A stretch of DNA of 43,172 bases from an uncultured Eubacteriales bacterium (GTDB taxonomy: Bacteria; Bacillota; Clostridia; Oscillospirales; Acutalibacteraceae), in NCBI GenBank assembly GCA_900315255.1, contig OMYH01000030.1:1-43172 (forward strand), read 5' to 3'. A program made the translations under genes and the position numbers. Within the stretch, counting starts at the first letter, position 1, and each line of letters begins with the position of its first letter. The notes beneath the pieces are model-generated. The model did no database searches. It saw only the letters and a list, made by a program, of their open reading frames with translations, and was not told where the DNA came from. Shown here piece by piece: positions 1-8,749 of the stretch.

Positions 1-84
1 ACATTTGCCGCAGGCGCTGCAGGTGTTACTCTGTTCGGGTTCACATTTGCCGCAGGCGCTGCAGGTGTTACTCTGTTCGGGTTC
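1..84. repeat. Tandem 42-base repeat inside the edge gene
   Basis: Positions 1-42 and 43-84 are identical. A third partial unit starts at 85 and diverges after 15 bases. The unit is in frame (14 codons, NVNPNRVTPAAPAA in the minus-strand protein). The array may continue beyond the left edge. Confidence 0.95.
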
Positions 85-905
85 ACATTTGCCGCAGGCT
101 GTACCATATTCGGAGCTTCCGTTTTGGTGAGGATCGGATTTTCCGGTGCAGGTATGGGAACTGAAGGTTCTGTATTCTGAACCGAAAGCTCTTCGTCTGC
201 TCTCTCGATCTTATAATCATATATCTTTCCTGCAGAATCCTTTACCACTTCAACCATAAAATTCTGCGGCGCTCTCTGCCTGTTTTTCCACATATTGACC
301 TCACGCTGCTCGAGAGGCGCCATCATGCCTTCAATAACCTTGAATGTTTTTCCGGCTCTTGTATCGTTATATATCTTGAAAAACTCTGTCTCAAGCATAA
401 GCTTATATGTATCTGATTCCGCAAAAGGAATTCGGCTTACCTTCTCGCTCTCGGCAATAGTTGTTGTTTTTGTCTGCCTTGCCGGAGAATAACCGCTGCC
501 TCTCTGCTGCCCCTGATTCTGCCTTGACTTCGGGGGAATTCTGTTTCCTATCGGTGCAGGTGCAGTATTCTTCTGTATTCTGTTGGGATTTGCGGAAGTC
601 GGAACATTAGCGACAGAAGGCACATTTCCGTTTTTGGAAATAGCATAGTCGCTGACAGCACCCGAAGCGTCACGAATCTCGTCTACCTTATAGGCTCTCG
701 GATTTCTCTGACGGTTTCTCCACATATTGACCTCACGCTGCTCAACAGGAACAACAAAGCCACCTATGACCTTGAATGTTCTGCCTGCTCTCGGGTCGTT
801 GTAGATCGGGAAAAACTCTGTTTCCACAAGCATTTTCATGCCGTCTGTAAGTTCAAATTTAACTCTGTCATTTGCGGGTGTTGCACCCTTATTGGACTCA
901 AACAT
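1..905 (-). CDS. Partial repeat-containing protein of unknown function (C-terminus off the window)
   Basis: An open frame reads from ATG at 905 to the left edge with no stop, giving 301 codons of an incomplete protein. AGGAG at 915-919 lies 9 bases before the ATG, and a promoter sits at 928-956. The protein holds two diverged copies of a module of about 65 residues (roughly residues 20-80 and 135-205). Both contain an ETEFF.IYND.RAGRTFKVI-like stretch followed by EQREVNMW.NRQR. A Pro/Asn/Gln-rich linker joins them. The C-terminal part is low complexity, with an exact 42-base repeat coding for NVNPNRVTPAAPAA. There is no signal peptide or membrane segment in the visible part, so it is probably cytoplasmic. 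I do not recognise the family. The duplicated module suggests a binding or scaffold role, but that is a guess. Confidence 0.85.
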   Translation of the reverse strand, partial: MFESNKGATPANDRVKFELTDGMKMLVETEFFPIYNDPRAGRTFKVIGGFVVPVEQREVNMWRNRQRNPRAYKVDEIRDASGAVSDYAISKNGNVPSVANVPTSANPNRIQKNTAPAPIGNRIPPKSRQNQGQQRGSGYSPARQTKTTTIAESEKVSRIPFAESDTYKLMLETEFFKIYNDTRAGKTFKVIEGMMAPLEQREVNMWKNRQRAPQNFMVEVVKDSAGKIYDYKIERADEELSVQNTEPSVPIPAPENPILTKTEAPNMVQPAANVNPNRVTPAAPAANVNPNRVTPAAPAAN

Positions 906-927
906 TAAGAATCACTCCTTCATAAAA

Positions 928-956
928 ATTTTACTATATTTTAGCTTGTTTTTCAA
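928..956 (-). promoter_or_regulatory. Sigma-A promoter of the edge gene
   Basis: On the minus strand TTGAAA (951-956) and TAAAAT (928-933) are separated by 17 bases. The -10 lies about 20 bases before the AGGAG and start codon of the gene at 905. Confidence 0.55.
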
Positions 957-1118
957 TAGATTTTGCAATATTTTTGTTATAAATTTTTGATTTTTTTATA
1001 TTTACAAAAAATGCTCCTGTAATTTATGCATTATTATTCTCATATTGGTACTTTACACCAAATATATAGCTTGTAATATGTTAATCATTACATCTTCTGA
1101 TTTATTTTCAAATTTCGG

Positions 1119-1147
1119 TTGATATGTTCGTTCGGCTCTGCTATAAT
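1119..1147 (+). promoter_or_regulatory. Sigma-A promoter of the SBP/cyclase operon
   Basis: TTGATA at 1119-1124 and a perfect TATAAT at 1142-1147 with a 17-base spacer. A GAGGT ribosome binding site at 1179-1183 precedes the ATG at 1192. The 906-1191 gap thus holds two divergent promoters and is otherwise AT-rich. Confidence 0.7.
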
Positions 1148-1191
1148 TTAATAAAAAAACACATTTTCCGTAAGTAACGAGGTCATATATA

Positions 1192-2811
1192 ATGATAAGA
1201 ATCAAACGCATAATCACACTGATAATTCTCCCGGCGCTGTGCTGCGCGGCACTGACTGCCTGTGAAAAAGAATCCCTCCGACCCGAGGATCAGATAATCA
1301 ATTTTATTATCGAAAGCGATCCTCTCACGCTTGACCCGCAGATCGCCGACGACTATTCTTCAAAGATACTCATAGCGAATCTGTTTGAGGGTCTTGTAAA
1401 GGTTCGTTCAGACGGTACAGTTGTACCCGGTATCGCAGAAAACTGGGACATATCAGACGACGGACTTGAATACACCTTCCATCTTGCTCGGAATTCCAAG
1501 TGGAGCAGCGGAGATAAGCTCACGGCAAATGATTTTATTTTCGGGATAACACGCTCGCTCTCCCCCGAAACACGTGCCGATAATGTATCCGACCTATTTC
1601 CCATCAAGAATGCCGTCCCGTATTACAAGGGCGAGGACGTACCGCTCGGCATATATGCCCTCGACGACAACACGCTGAAAATCGAGCTTGAATACCCTAC
1701 CGACGGAATTCTGTATGCTTTATCGGAAAACATCGCCATGCCCTGCAGCGAGGAGTTCTTCAACTCCACGAAGGGCAAGTACGGCAAAGACGCCGACCTG
1801 ATAATAACGAACGGTCCTTTTTCTATAAGAGAGGCCTACGGCTGGGACCACGATAAATATATATACATCAGACGAAGCAATAATTACAGCGGAGGGAACA
1901 AGGCCATTCCTATGGGGGTTAATTTTACGATCACGCAGAAGCCGAAAAACCCCGTAGAAGCAATAATTAACAGCGAAACCGACTTGTGTGAAATATACGG
2001 CGGCGACCTCAGGTCTGCCGAGGCAAGCGGCCTTACCGTAACAGCGACATCTAACACTCTGTGGGGCATATGCTTCAACACGGCGATACCTGCGTTTAAA
2101 AACGAAAAGCTTCGTGTATCAATGCTCGGTACACTGAACAGAAACACCCTCCTCTCCGACTCCCCTTCGTCATATGTACGCACGACACAGCTGATAGGCA
2201 GCAGCGTAATGTTTGCAGGCACAAATTATCGTGACACAGTGGGCAGCTTTACACTGGAGAAGAAAGACGACCCCGGGTCATTGTTTGAAAAGGCGGCCGA
2301 GGAGCTTGCAGACAATAACATCGAACTCAAAAGCTCATACACTGTTATTTGTCTTGATGACGAATCTTCTTCAAAAATGGCTACTCATATGATCGAAGCA
2401 TGGAATGCCGTTTGTCCCTGCTACTTCAACAAGCAGCTGCTGCCGAGAAACGAGCTTGAAGAACGCATTAACAGCGGTGATTATGAAATTGCGGTAGCCC
2501 CTCTCAACACGGCGCTCGATTCGCCCATGGAGTTTCTCTCAAGATTCACTTCGGATTCCGACAATAATTATATCAATATGGATTATCCGCCATACAACGA
2601 CTTTATTTCCGAGGCGCTGAGCAAAAACGGCGCAGCCTCTCTCGAATCGCTCGCAAAGGCAGAGAGCTGTCTTGTAAGTTACGGCTATCTCTATCCGCTG
2701 TTTTACGAAAGCCGATACTTTGCGTCAAACAGCTGTCTGAGCGGAGCAAATTTTGGTGCGGACGGAATATCAATAGATTTTACCCAAGCTGTTAAATTAT
2801 CGGAGGAATAA
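1192..2811 (+). CDS. Peptide/oligopeptide-type ABC transporter substrate-binding lipoprotein (SBP_bac_5 family)
   Basis: This 539-residue protein starts with a lipoprotein signal: basic n-region, hydrophobic core and lipobox LTAC with Cys24 as the lipidation site. The mature part shows the family-5 layout: ESDPLTLDPQIADDYSSK, then NLFEGLVK and IAENWDISDDGLEYTFHLARNSKWS, which are typical of OppA/DppA proteins. Such proteins bind peptides outside the membrane and pass them to an ABC permease. No permease or ATPase genes are adjacent, so it either works with a transporter elsewhere or acts as a stand-alone binding or sensory lipoprotein. It is the first gene of a two-gene operon and its end carries the GGAGG of the next gene (2802-2806). 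Family is confident; the ligand is unknown. Confidence 0.9.
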   Translation: MIRIKRIITLIILPALCCAALTACEKESLRPEDQIINFIIESDPLTLDPQIADDYSSKILIANLFEGLVKVRSDGTVVPGIAENWDISDDGLEYTFHLARNSKWSSGDKLTANDFIFGITRSLSPETRADNVSDLFPIKNAVPYYKGEDVPLGIYALDDNTLKIELEYPTDGILYALSENIAMPCSEEFFNSTKGKYGKDADLIITNGPFSIREAYGWDHDKYIYIRRSNNYSGGNKAIPMGVNFTITQKPKNPVEAIINSETDLCEIYGGDLRSAEASGLTVTATSNTLWGICFNTAIPAFKNEKLRVSMLGTLNRNTLLSDSPSSYVRTTQLIGSSVMFAGTNYRDTVGSFTLEKKDDPGSLFEKAAEELADNNIELKSSYTVICLDDESSSKMATHMIEAWNAVCPCYFNKQLLPRNELEERINSGDYEIAVAPLNTALDSPMEFLSRFTSDSDNNYINMDYPPYNDFISEALSKNGAASLESLAKAESCLVSYGYLYPLFYESRYFASNSCLSGANFGADGISIDFTQAVKLSEE

Positions 2812-2813
2812 AC

Positions 2814-3392
2814 ATGAAAATGATAGATATCACTGTCGAAGCTTTCACCTCGCCGTCATATGCCGAAGACCCGCCGGCAAAATTCAAATGGCACAAAAGC
2901 ATTGACAGCGGAGATGATTACAATTTATCAGTATTCAGAATGACCCCTCACACGGGCACGCATATCGACGCACCGTCACATTTCATCGAGGGAGCAGAGA
3001 ATATCGACGAGATCGACCTGACAAAATGCTTCGGCAAATGTACCGTTGTGACGATACAGGGCGTTCTGACAGGAGAAGATATGGACGAGCTTCTGCCATA
3101 CTGCAAAAAGCGTCTGCTGATACACGGCGAAGGTGAAGCCGTTTTGGAGCTGAGCGCAGCGAGGGTTCTTGCAGAGCATGGTATCAAGCTGATAGGAACG
3201 GACGCTATCTCGATCTCTTTCTACAAGCAGGAGGCCGAGGTTCACAGGGAGCTTTTGTCAAACGGAATAGTGATCCTCGAAAATCTCAATCTTGACGATG
3301 TTCCCGACGGTGACTATATGCTCAGCGCTCTGCCCATAAAATTAGGCGGTCTGGAGGCAGCGCCGACAAGGGCTGTACTTTTTAAAAGCTGA
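2814..3392 (+). CDS. Cyclase-family metal-dependent hydrolase (kynurenine formamidase-like)
   Basis: 192 residues, close to the usual length of the cyclase/KynB family. The metal-binding signature HTGTHIDAPSHF is at residues 46-57, with His46, His50 and Asp52 as expected ligands. Downstream pieces GTDAISIS and GIVILENLNLDDVP also fit the fold. Known members open formamide, lactone or cyclic amide bonds, for example N-formylkynurenine, but the substrate cannot be told here because no tryptophan catabolism genes are nearby. The start is set by GGAGG at 2802-2806, inside the end of the upstream gene, and only two bases separate the stop of the SBP gene from this ATG. The pair is therefore co-transcribed and probably translationally coupled. 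Confidence 0.85.
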   Translation: MKMIDITVEAFTSPSYAEDPPAKFKWHKSIDSGDDYNLSVFRMTPHTGTHIDAPSHFIEGAENIDEIDLTKCFGKCTVVTIQGVLTGEDMDELLPYCKKRLLIHGEGEAVLELSAARVLAEHGIKLIGTDAISISFYKQEAEVHRELLSNGIVILENLNLDDVPDGDYMLSALPIKLGGLEAAPTRAVLFKS

Positions 3393-3420
3393 CAATAAAA
3401 GTATAAAAATTCAATACATA

Positions 3421-3460
3421 TAAAAAGGGATTCCCCCCGAAGCTCCTCGGCTTCGGGGGG
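3421..3460 (-). terminator. Rho-independent terminator between convergent genes
   Basis: Perfect 11-base stem (CCCCCCGAAGC 3433-3443, GCTTCGGGGGG 3450-3460) with a 6-base loop. On the minus strand it is followed by CCTTTTTA, so it mainly ends the large surface-protein gene. It may also stop the plus-strand operon, although no T-run follows on that side. Confidence 0.8.
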
Positions 3461-3480
3461 TGTGGCATTATGTGTGCATA

Positions 3481-6400
3481 TTAAAAGGAATGATCTTCTT
3501 TACGTTTGCGAGATGCAAACACAACGACTGCCATAGCTGCAAACATTACAAATGCATATGCTGCAATGTTTCTGCTGTCGCCTGTCGTTACAACTCCTGC
3601 CGGCTTTCCTGTCTGCTGTGTTGCTGCAGAGTACGTTACCGGAGTCGTAGTTGTAGTAGTTGTTGTAGTTTTTGAACCTGTATCTGTGTCACTTGATTTT
3701 TTGCTTGTGTCCGTACTTGTATTTTCCTTATCCTTTTCAGTGTCACCGCCGCCTACCTTATCGGTTTCTGTGTCAGTTGACGTAGATGTATCGATGTTAT
3801 CTGTTGAAGTATCTTCTGTTGAAGTGTCTTCTGTTGAAGTGTCTTCTGTTGAAGTATCCTCTGTTGAAGTGTCTTCTGTTGAAGTGTCTTCTGTTGAGGT
3901 GTCCTCTGTTGAAGTATCCTCTGTTGAAGTATCCTCTGTTGAGGTGTCCTCTGTTGAAGTATCCTCAGTTGAAGTATCTTCTGTTGAAGTATCTTCTGTT
4001 GAAGTGTCCTCAGTTGAAGTATCTTCTGTTGAAGTATCCTCAGTTGAGGTGTCCTCTGTTGAAGTATCCTCTGTTGAGGTGTCTTCTGTTGAAGTGTCTT
4101 CTGTTGAAGTGTCTTCTGTTGAAGTGTCTTCTGTTGAAGTGTCTTCTGTTGAAGTGTCTTCTGTTGAAGTGTCTTCTGTTGAAGTGTCTTCAGTTGAAGT
4201 ATCCTCTGTTGAAGTGTCTTCAGTTGAAGTGTCAGTTGCGCTGTCTGTATCAGTTACCGGTACTTCTTCACTGTCTGTAGTGCTGTCGGAATCGCTTTCC
4301 GAGTCGCTGTCCTCATCTGTTTGTGAGTCGGAGTCGGTCGCAGAATCCGTGTCTGAAGCTGTATCGGTATCGGAATTTGTATCTGTATTGCTATCGCTAT
4401 CGCTATCTGTGTCACTTTCGGTATCGTTGTCGGTTTCCGCAACAACCGGCACGTCCTTTGTGTCACTGTCCTTCGGACCCTCTGCAGCTTCTGCTGTCAG
4501 TGTGCAGGGGTAAAGATCATCATTGACGTTATCTTCGTCAATCACTGTTTCGTACTTGAATGTAACGCTCTCGCCCGGCTCAAGTCTGGGTATAATGAAT
4601 GCGTTGTCATCGGTTTCTTTGAAGTCATCACCGTCTGCAAAGATAAACTTACCGTCAAGCGTTTCTCTTACAACAATATTTGTCAACGGATAATCGCCTG
4701 TGTTTGTAATAGTTCCTGTCCATGTAACGGTGTCGCCGATATGGTAATCGTGGCGGTCAACTTCTTTTGTGACCTTGATCGCAGGATGAATTATTTTTAC
4801 CGCAGCTTCGTCTTCATCGGTTACCTGCTGGCGTGTTGCAACGTCAGCGGTATTCACAAGCTCGTCGCCCTCTGCAATGCTTGCAGGAACTCTGTAGGTG
4901 AAGGTGTAACTCTCGCCCGGCTCAAGGTCGGGGATCCTTGCGGAGTTTCCGTCAAGAACTGTGAGTCCGTCCTGCTCGTCATATGTGCCCGGCTTATCCT
5001 GTGTTACAATAATATCGGTGAGCTTCACCTTGCCTGTGTTGGTGACAGTTTCGGTATAAACTATAGTCTCATCTTCTCTGTATGCAGGCTTATCGGGTGT
5101 CATTACGATTTTAACCTTCGGAGTGGGGATGTAAATGTCGATCACACTCTCATCGCTGTCGCCGATCACGTTAGTGGCTACAACAACAGCCGTGTAGTGC
5201 TTGTCTTTTTCAATCAGATCCTCGGGCAGGCTGATCTTCACGTCGTCTGTGTCAGGATCACGCTCGGGGTTAGCCGAGTAGATCTCATTGCCGTCTTCGT
5301 CATAGATCTTTATTGTGTAGTCTGTGACATAGACAACATCGTCTGTGCGTGAGGTTTCTGTTTTGCCCGGCTCGTCAGATGTTTCAACACCCAAGCCCTC
5401 GTCAACAGGCTTTGTCCATGTAATGCTCGAGTCGCCTTCATTGTAGGTGAGGTCAACCACAGGGTCGGGACGCGAAGCAAACACAACCTCGCCCCATTTG
5501 TATTCGGTGTGGCGGACATTGGCAAAATATTGGGTGTATGGGGATTCGGTATAATCAAACATATTATCGGAATAAGAAATCGGGTATTGATACTTATATT
5601 CATTTCCTGATGAAGAATAGTAATTTCTGACATACTCTCCGTTCAGATAATAAATATTGCGTAACGGATGACGTATATTAGAATAATACAGGTCCATGTC
5701 CTTCTCCGAATTATCAACGTACATACCATCGGTATATGAAGTATAGCCTCCCAAGGTTTCACAATTGGACGACGACGGCGTTGCAAGCATTATCTGATTA
5801 ACTACATTGTATGTAACGCCCTTTTCAATTCCGTCGAGCTTGGAAACATCCACACTGATCTCATTGTTGTCAAAGGTATCTTCAATAATCGGAGAGCTGC
5901 TTCTGACAGCGTCCGGGACAAGTTGACCGCCAATAGCGGTTTTATAGCTCGTTGTCTGTGGGAATCCTCCCTCGTTATTAAATATTGGAATAACCGATTT
6001 AGCCTGCTCCGCAGCATCATTTATTCCCAAATACTCCTTGATGCTATAAGTTGTTTCTGACTCCAAGACCGGTTTATATGTATATCTATTGTTAACGGTT
6101 TTTCCATATTTACTTCCACTCGTTTGCACTGCGTCAACCAATTCCTGATATGCATCATAGTCTTCTTCTGCCGGTCCATGTTTTTTAGTTTCACTGTCAT
6201 TAAAAGTTGTAAATCGTATACTGGAGATATAATATACTGTGTCGCTATATTCTTCGTTAACAAGATTTATAAACTCATCAAGAGTCCCTGTAAATGATCT
6301 GGAGTAGCTATTTCCATTGCTAACATAGTAAAAGAACCAAAGAACCCTCGACTCCTTCATCCAACGCTTTAAATAATCCGAACAGTCATCTCCGTTCAAA

Positions 6401-7686
6401 TAATCAATCAGGTTATTTGTAGTTTCGTTTAAGTATATTCTGTTGATACTAGTATCAATGTTTCCATTACTAGTATCAATGGAAACATAAAATTCGTTAT
6501 TATAACCAGACCTCCTATTTACTGTCGTGCCATCTAACCTCTCTTGATAGCTCCACGCAAAAACTACATTTCCGTTATCAATCAAGTCTGCTCCAAATTT
6601 TGAAAAAGTATACGAATTCACTTTATAGTAATTGCCTTGATACTCAATGGCAGAGGCATTTTGTATGTTTTTTGCGATGACTTGCCAGTCTTCTTCGCTT
6701 GAATAATCAACATTATCATACCAAGGCAGATTACTGCTATAGTACACTCTGCCTTTGTCTGCCAGATGATCAGAGACTGCGTCGACTGACGAATCAAGGA
6801 AATCAAAGCTGTCTTCAGTGTTATATACAACGTTATCTCCTATTCTCGTCTGCACGAGCGTTGCTCTGTCTGTCATGTTGTCCATAGGCAGAACAAGCTT
6901 ATCCTTGCTCTCGATGTCAACATAGTATTTGTTCGTCGTCTCTTCATTGACTGACTGTGATGAGAAGATCGCATTCTCAAGCTCATAGAAGCTCTCGTTG
7001 TCAATAGTCGTACTGTGAGCCAGTCTCAAAAGCATTGTTCTTGCCGTGTGATCGCCAGCCAACAACTGAGTATTGTCGATATTCTCATACAAAGTTCTTT
7101 CGATAGGAATTATCTGTTCGGTATTATCTTTGTGATAATGGATTCTCAACTCCAGCCTTGGGTTATTCATATCAAGAAGACCTGTACCGTCATGCGAGAA
7201 AAGCGAAGCCGGGAGATATTCGTCTTCATCGTCATAGGAGAGAATCAGCAAGTCAAAATCTTCAGCGTATTCCCTTGTTAGTTTGACAGTATAATCTGTT
7301 TGATAATCATTGTTAAAAACCAAGTAACAGTCATAACCATATAGGTTGAGACCTGAGGTGGTAAAGGCCTTTGCAAGATCATGAGCAGTTCCTTTTGTTT
7401 TGGAATTATCCAACCTGAGAACAATGTCAATGCTATTACGAGGTAAGTTCTGCATATATTCTTGGTAAATCCCAGAATTCATAGTAATTCCGTTCTCAGT
7501 CATCCACTGCTTCGTGAAGAATTCCCTGTCAAAGCAGCGTGCTATCGGCTCGCTAATCACCTCCGGGAAATCATCTTCATCGGCATTCGCCGAGAGAGTC
7601 AACACTCCCGACATCATGCTCAGCGCCATCATTACCACAAGGGCGAGCGCTAAGGCGCTTTTAATATACGACCCCTTTTTCTTCAT
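3481..7686 (-). CDS. Large secreted, sortase-anchored-type surface protein with DUF11-like domains and TSTED repeats
   Basis: 1401 residues. Residues 1-35 form a Sec signal (KKK n-region, long hydrophobic core, cleavage likely after SANA). Residues about 36-740 are a large ectodomain that I do not recognise, rich in Asn, Tyr and Asp. About 740-850 looks like a fibronectin-III-type module (ITWTKPVDEG). About 857-960 and 968-1070 are two DUF11/conserved-repeat-like beta modules (TVTNTGKVKLTDI; TITNTGDYPLTNI). Then comes a Ser/Asp/Thr-rich stalk (about 1080-1152), 28 copies of TSTED plus one TSTDN (about 1153-1296), a Thr run, VVTTGDS at about 1366-1372, a hydrophobic segment and a basic RKRK tail. 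That C-terminus has the layout of a sortase sorting signal with a TTGD-type variant of LPXTG. Start chosen at ATG 7686 with AAAGGA 11 bases upstream. The role is probably adhesion or wall decoration; the ligand is unknown. Confidence 0.88.
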   Translation of the reverse strand: MKKKGSYIKSALALALVVMMALSMMSGVLTLSANADEDDFPEVISEPIARCFDREFFTKQWMTENGITMNSGIYQEYMQNLPRNSIDIVLRLDNSKTKGTAHDLAKAFTTSGLNLYGYDCYLVFNNDYQTDYTVKLTREYAEDFDLLILSYDDEDEYLPASLFSHDGTGLLDMNNPRLELRIHYHKDNTEQIIPIERTLYENIDNTQLLAGDHTARTMLLRLAHSTTIDNESFYELENAIFSSQSVNEETTNKYYVDIESKDKLVLPMDNMTDRATLVQTRIGDNVVYNTEDSFDFLDSSVDAVSDHLADKGRVYYSSNLPWYDNVDYSSEEDWQVIAKNIQNASAIEYQGNYYKVNSYTFSKFGADLIDNGNVVFAWSYQERLDGTTVNRRSGYNNEFYVSIDTSNGNIDTSINRIYLNETTNNLIDYLNGDDCSDYLKRWMKESRVLWFFYYVSNGNSYSRSFTGTLDEFINLVNEEYSDTVYYISSIRFTTFNDSETKKHGPAEEDYDAYQELVDAVQTSGSKYGKTVNNRYTYKPVLESETTYSIKEYLGINDAAEQAKSVIPIFNNEGGFPQTTSYKTAIGGQLVPDAVRSSSPIIEDTFDNNEISVDVSKLDGIEKGVTYNVVNQIMLATPSSSNCETLGGYTSYTDGMYVDNSEKDMDLYYSNIRHPLRNIYYLNGEYVRNYYSSSGNEYKYQYPISYSDNMFDYTESPYTQYFANVRHTEYKWGEVVFASRPDPVVDLTYNEGDSSITWTKPVDEGLGVETSDEPGKTETSRTDDVVYVTDYTIKIYDEDGNEIYSANPERDPDTDDVKISLPEDLIEKDKHYTAVVVATNVIGDSDESVIDIYIPTPKVKIVMTPDKPAYREDETIVYTETVTNTGKVKLTDIIVTQDKPGTYDEQDGLTVLDGNSARIPDLEPGESYTFTYRVPASIAEGDELVNTADVATRQQVTDEDEAAVKIIHPAIKVTKEVDRHDYHIGDTVTWTGTITNTGDYPLTNIVVRETLDGKFIFADGDDFKETDDNAFIIPRLEPGESVTFKYETVIDEDNVNDDLYPCTLTAEAAEGPKDSDTKDVPVVAETDNDTESDTDSDSDSNTDTNSDTDTASDTDSATDSDSQTDEDSDSESDSDSTTDSEEVPVTDTDSATDTSTEDTSTEDTSTEDTSTEDTSTEDTSTEDTSTEDTSTEDTSTEDTSTEDTSTEDTSTEDTSTEDTSTEDTSTEDTSTEDTSTEDTSTEDTSTEDTSTEDTSTEDTSTEDTSTEDTSTEDTSTEDTSTEDTSTEDTSTEDTSTDNIDTSTSTDTETDKVGGGDTEKDKENTSTDTSKKSSDTDTGSKTTTTTTTTTPVTYSAATQQTGKPAGVVTTGDSRNIAAYAFVMFAAMAVVVFASRKRKEDHSF
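3799..4230 (-). repeat. 15-base minisatellite coding for TSTED (28 units plus one TSTDN)
   Basis: A 15-base unit (ACT TCA ACA GAA GAC on the coding strand) is repeated head to tail across 432 bases. Units differ at several third codon positions (ACT/ACC, ACA/ACT, GAA/GAG, GAC/GAT). Every change I followed is synonymous; only the last unit changes the peptide, to TSTDN. Confidence 0.95.
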
Positions 7687-7729
7687 GCTTAACGCGTCCT
7701 TTCTAATAATAAAATATAATGGCTTGCAA

Positions 7730-7745
7730 AAACATTCGAATGTTT
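7730..7745. promoter_or_regulatory. 16-base perfect palindrome, possible operator
   Basis: AAACATTCGAATGTTT is a perfect palindrome lying just downstream of the -10 element at 7752-7757, at the expected transcription start of the surface-protein gene. That position is typical for a repressor site. The cognate regulator is not identifiable. Confidence 0.45.
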
Positions 7746-7751
7746 ATATTT

Positions 7752-7780
7752 ATTTTATCATAAATTAATCACGAATACAA
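7752..7780 (-). promoter_or_regulatory. Candidate promoter of the surface-protein gene
   Basis: On the minus strand TTGTAT (7775-7780) and TAAAAT (7752-7757) are spaced by 17 bases, 65 bases ahead of the ATG at 7686. Confidence 0.45.
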
Positions 7781-7954
7781 CAAATTATCCAAAAAAATAC
7801 GCAAAATCAAAAATATTGTTAGCTATTCATATAAAAATCTGAACGTTCTCTGATGTCGGTGTATGTTTATTGCTATAAAAGAATTAATTTTATGTTCGTT
7901 TTGTGAATTATGCTGACAACCAAAAGAAGCAGTCCGACGATTCCGCAAAAACTA

Positions 7955-7989
7955 AAAACAGCCTGCGACCATATGCCGAAGGCTGTTTT
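7955..7989 (-). terminator. Terminator of the three-small-gene operon
   Basis: Perfect 10-base stem AAAACAGCCT (7955-7964) and AGGCTGTTTT (7980-7989), followed on the minus strand by TTTAGTTTTTG. It begins 12 bases after the stop at 8002. The rest of the 7687-8001 gap holds the surface-gene promoter and no supported gene. Confidence 0.8.
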
Positions 7990-8001
7990 GTTCTCAATTA
8001 A

Positions 8002-8376
8002 TCACATTATAATATACATCAACGCAAGCATAAGAGATGTGTTCGCCTTCTCCTCGCTCAGCAAAGCAAGCAGCAGAATAATGAGCGTCCTCTCTTTGTC
8101 GCTGAGCAGCACGTCAAGGAAGCTATCCTCACGCTCGGCTGTTTCTTCATCCGGCTGCGGAGAGGGTTCCGGGGCGGAGTTTTCCTCATTAACGCCGCTG
8201 CTTTGAGGAGAATTCTCCTGCGCGCCGTTATTCCCCGTATTCCCCGACGTCCGCCTCCTCATGTTGCCGTTGTAGCCGTTCGGGAATCCCGATGCGGGGT
8301 GCGGCGACCGCCTGCTGTACATCTCCCTCGCCCGCTCGATCGCCTCCTGCTGCCGCCTGTTGTCTATCTCACTCAT
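8002..8376 (-). CDS. Small protein with hydrophobic C-terminus, unknown function
   Basis: 124 residues when started at ATG 8376, which has GAGGTGG at about 8382-8388. A longer upstream frame lacks a binding site and runs into the previous gene. The N-terminal half is Arg/Asn/Gly-rich and likely disordered. The middle is acidic and Pro-rich, and the last 30 residues (TLIILLLALLSEE then TSLMLALMYIIM) form a hydrophobic, possibly amphipathic membrane segment. It is the last gene of a three-gene cluster, 10 bases after the previous stop. I recall similar triplets of small proteins in clostridial genomes but cannot assign a family name. Confidence 0.75.
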   Translation of the reverse strand: MSEIDNRRQQEAIERAREMYSRRSPHPASGFPNGYNGNMRRRTSGNTGNNGAQENSPQSSGVNEENSAPEPSPQPDEETAEREDSFLDVLLSDKERTLIILLLALLSEEKANTSLMLALMYIIM

Positions 8377-8386
8377 ACTCTCCACC

Positions 8387-8749
8387 TCAGAACAGACCGT
8401 TGAGCAGTCCCTGCTGCTTGATGAGCGGCACAAGATTGATTATCCTGATCAGCTTGATTGCCTCGTCGAGCTTCTTTTGCCTTTGCTCCGATAAAAACGG
8501 CTTTATCGCATAGAGCAGACGTGTTGTGTCGTCCTCCTGCTTCATCCTGTTCAACAGCGGCATCAGCTTCATGACCGTCTGCATACCGTCTGCCCCGAGC
8601 ATATCGAAGGGCGATTGCTGCGTCTGCGGAAGCGACGGCTTCGTATTCTCCGCGCCGCCCTGACCGAGCAGACCGCTCAAGCCTTGGATCTGCTTCATCA
8701 TCTCGGGGTCGCTCAGAATATTGTTTATCTGCGACGCTATATCACTCAT
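8387..8749 (-). CDS. Small helical protein (MSDIASQ.NNILSDPEMM type), unknown function
   Basis: 120 residues, predicted mostly helical. The N-terminus (INNILSDPEMMKQIQGLSGLLGQ) and the second half (LLYAIKPFLSEQRQKKLDEAIKLIRIINLVPLIKQ) are separated by a Pro/Gln-rich linker. The ATG overlaps the stop of the upstream gene (8742-8749, ATGAGTGA arrangement), so translation is probably coupled. No signal peptide. I do not know the function; gene order and the shared DPE-type helix suggest it works with its two neighbours. Confidence 0.78.
   Translation of the reverse strand: MSDIASQINNILSDPEMMKQIQGLSGLLGQGGAENTKPSLPQTQQSPFDMLGADGMQTVMKLMPLLNRMKQEDDTTRLLYAIKPFLSEQRQKKLDEAIKLIRIINLVPLIKQQGLLNGLF

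Noticed and set aside
3799-4230. Possible CRISPR array
   Set aside because: The units are contiguous 15-base repeats with no unique spacers and lie in a coding frame.
3506-4513. Long plus-strand open frame of SVEVS repeats opposite the surface-protein gene
   Set aside because: It is the antisense reading of the TSTED minisatellite. It has no ribosome binding site or signal, and the minus-strand frame has a signal peptide, domains and a terminator.
7730-7745. LexA/SOS box
   Set aside because: The palindrome AAACATTCGAATGTTT lacks the GAAC...GTTC ends of the Firmicute SOS box.
8377-8433. N-terminal extension of the small gene at 8002-8376
   Set aside because: It would overlap the upstream coding frame and has no ribosome binding site; GAGGTGG precedes ATG 8376.
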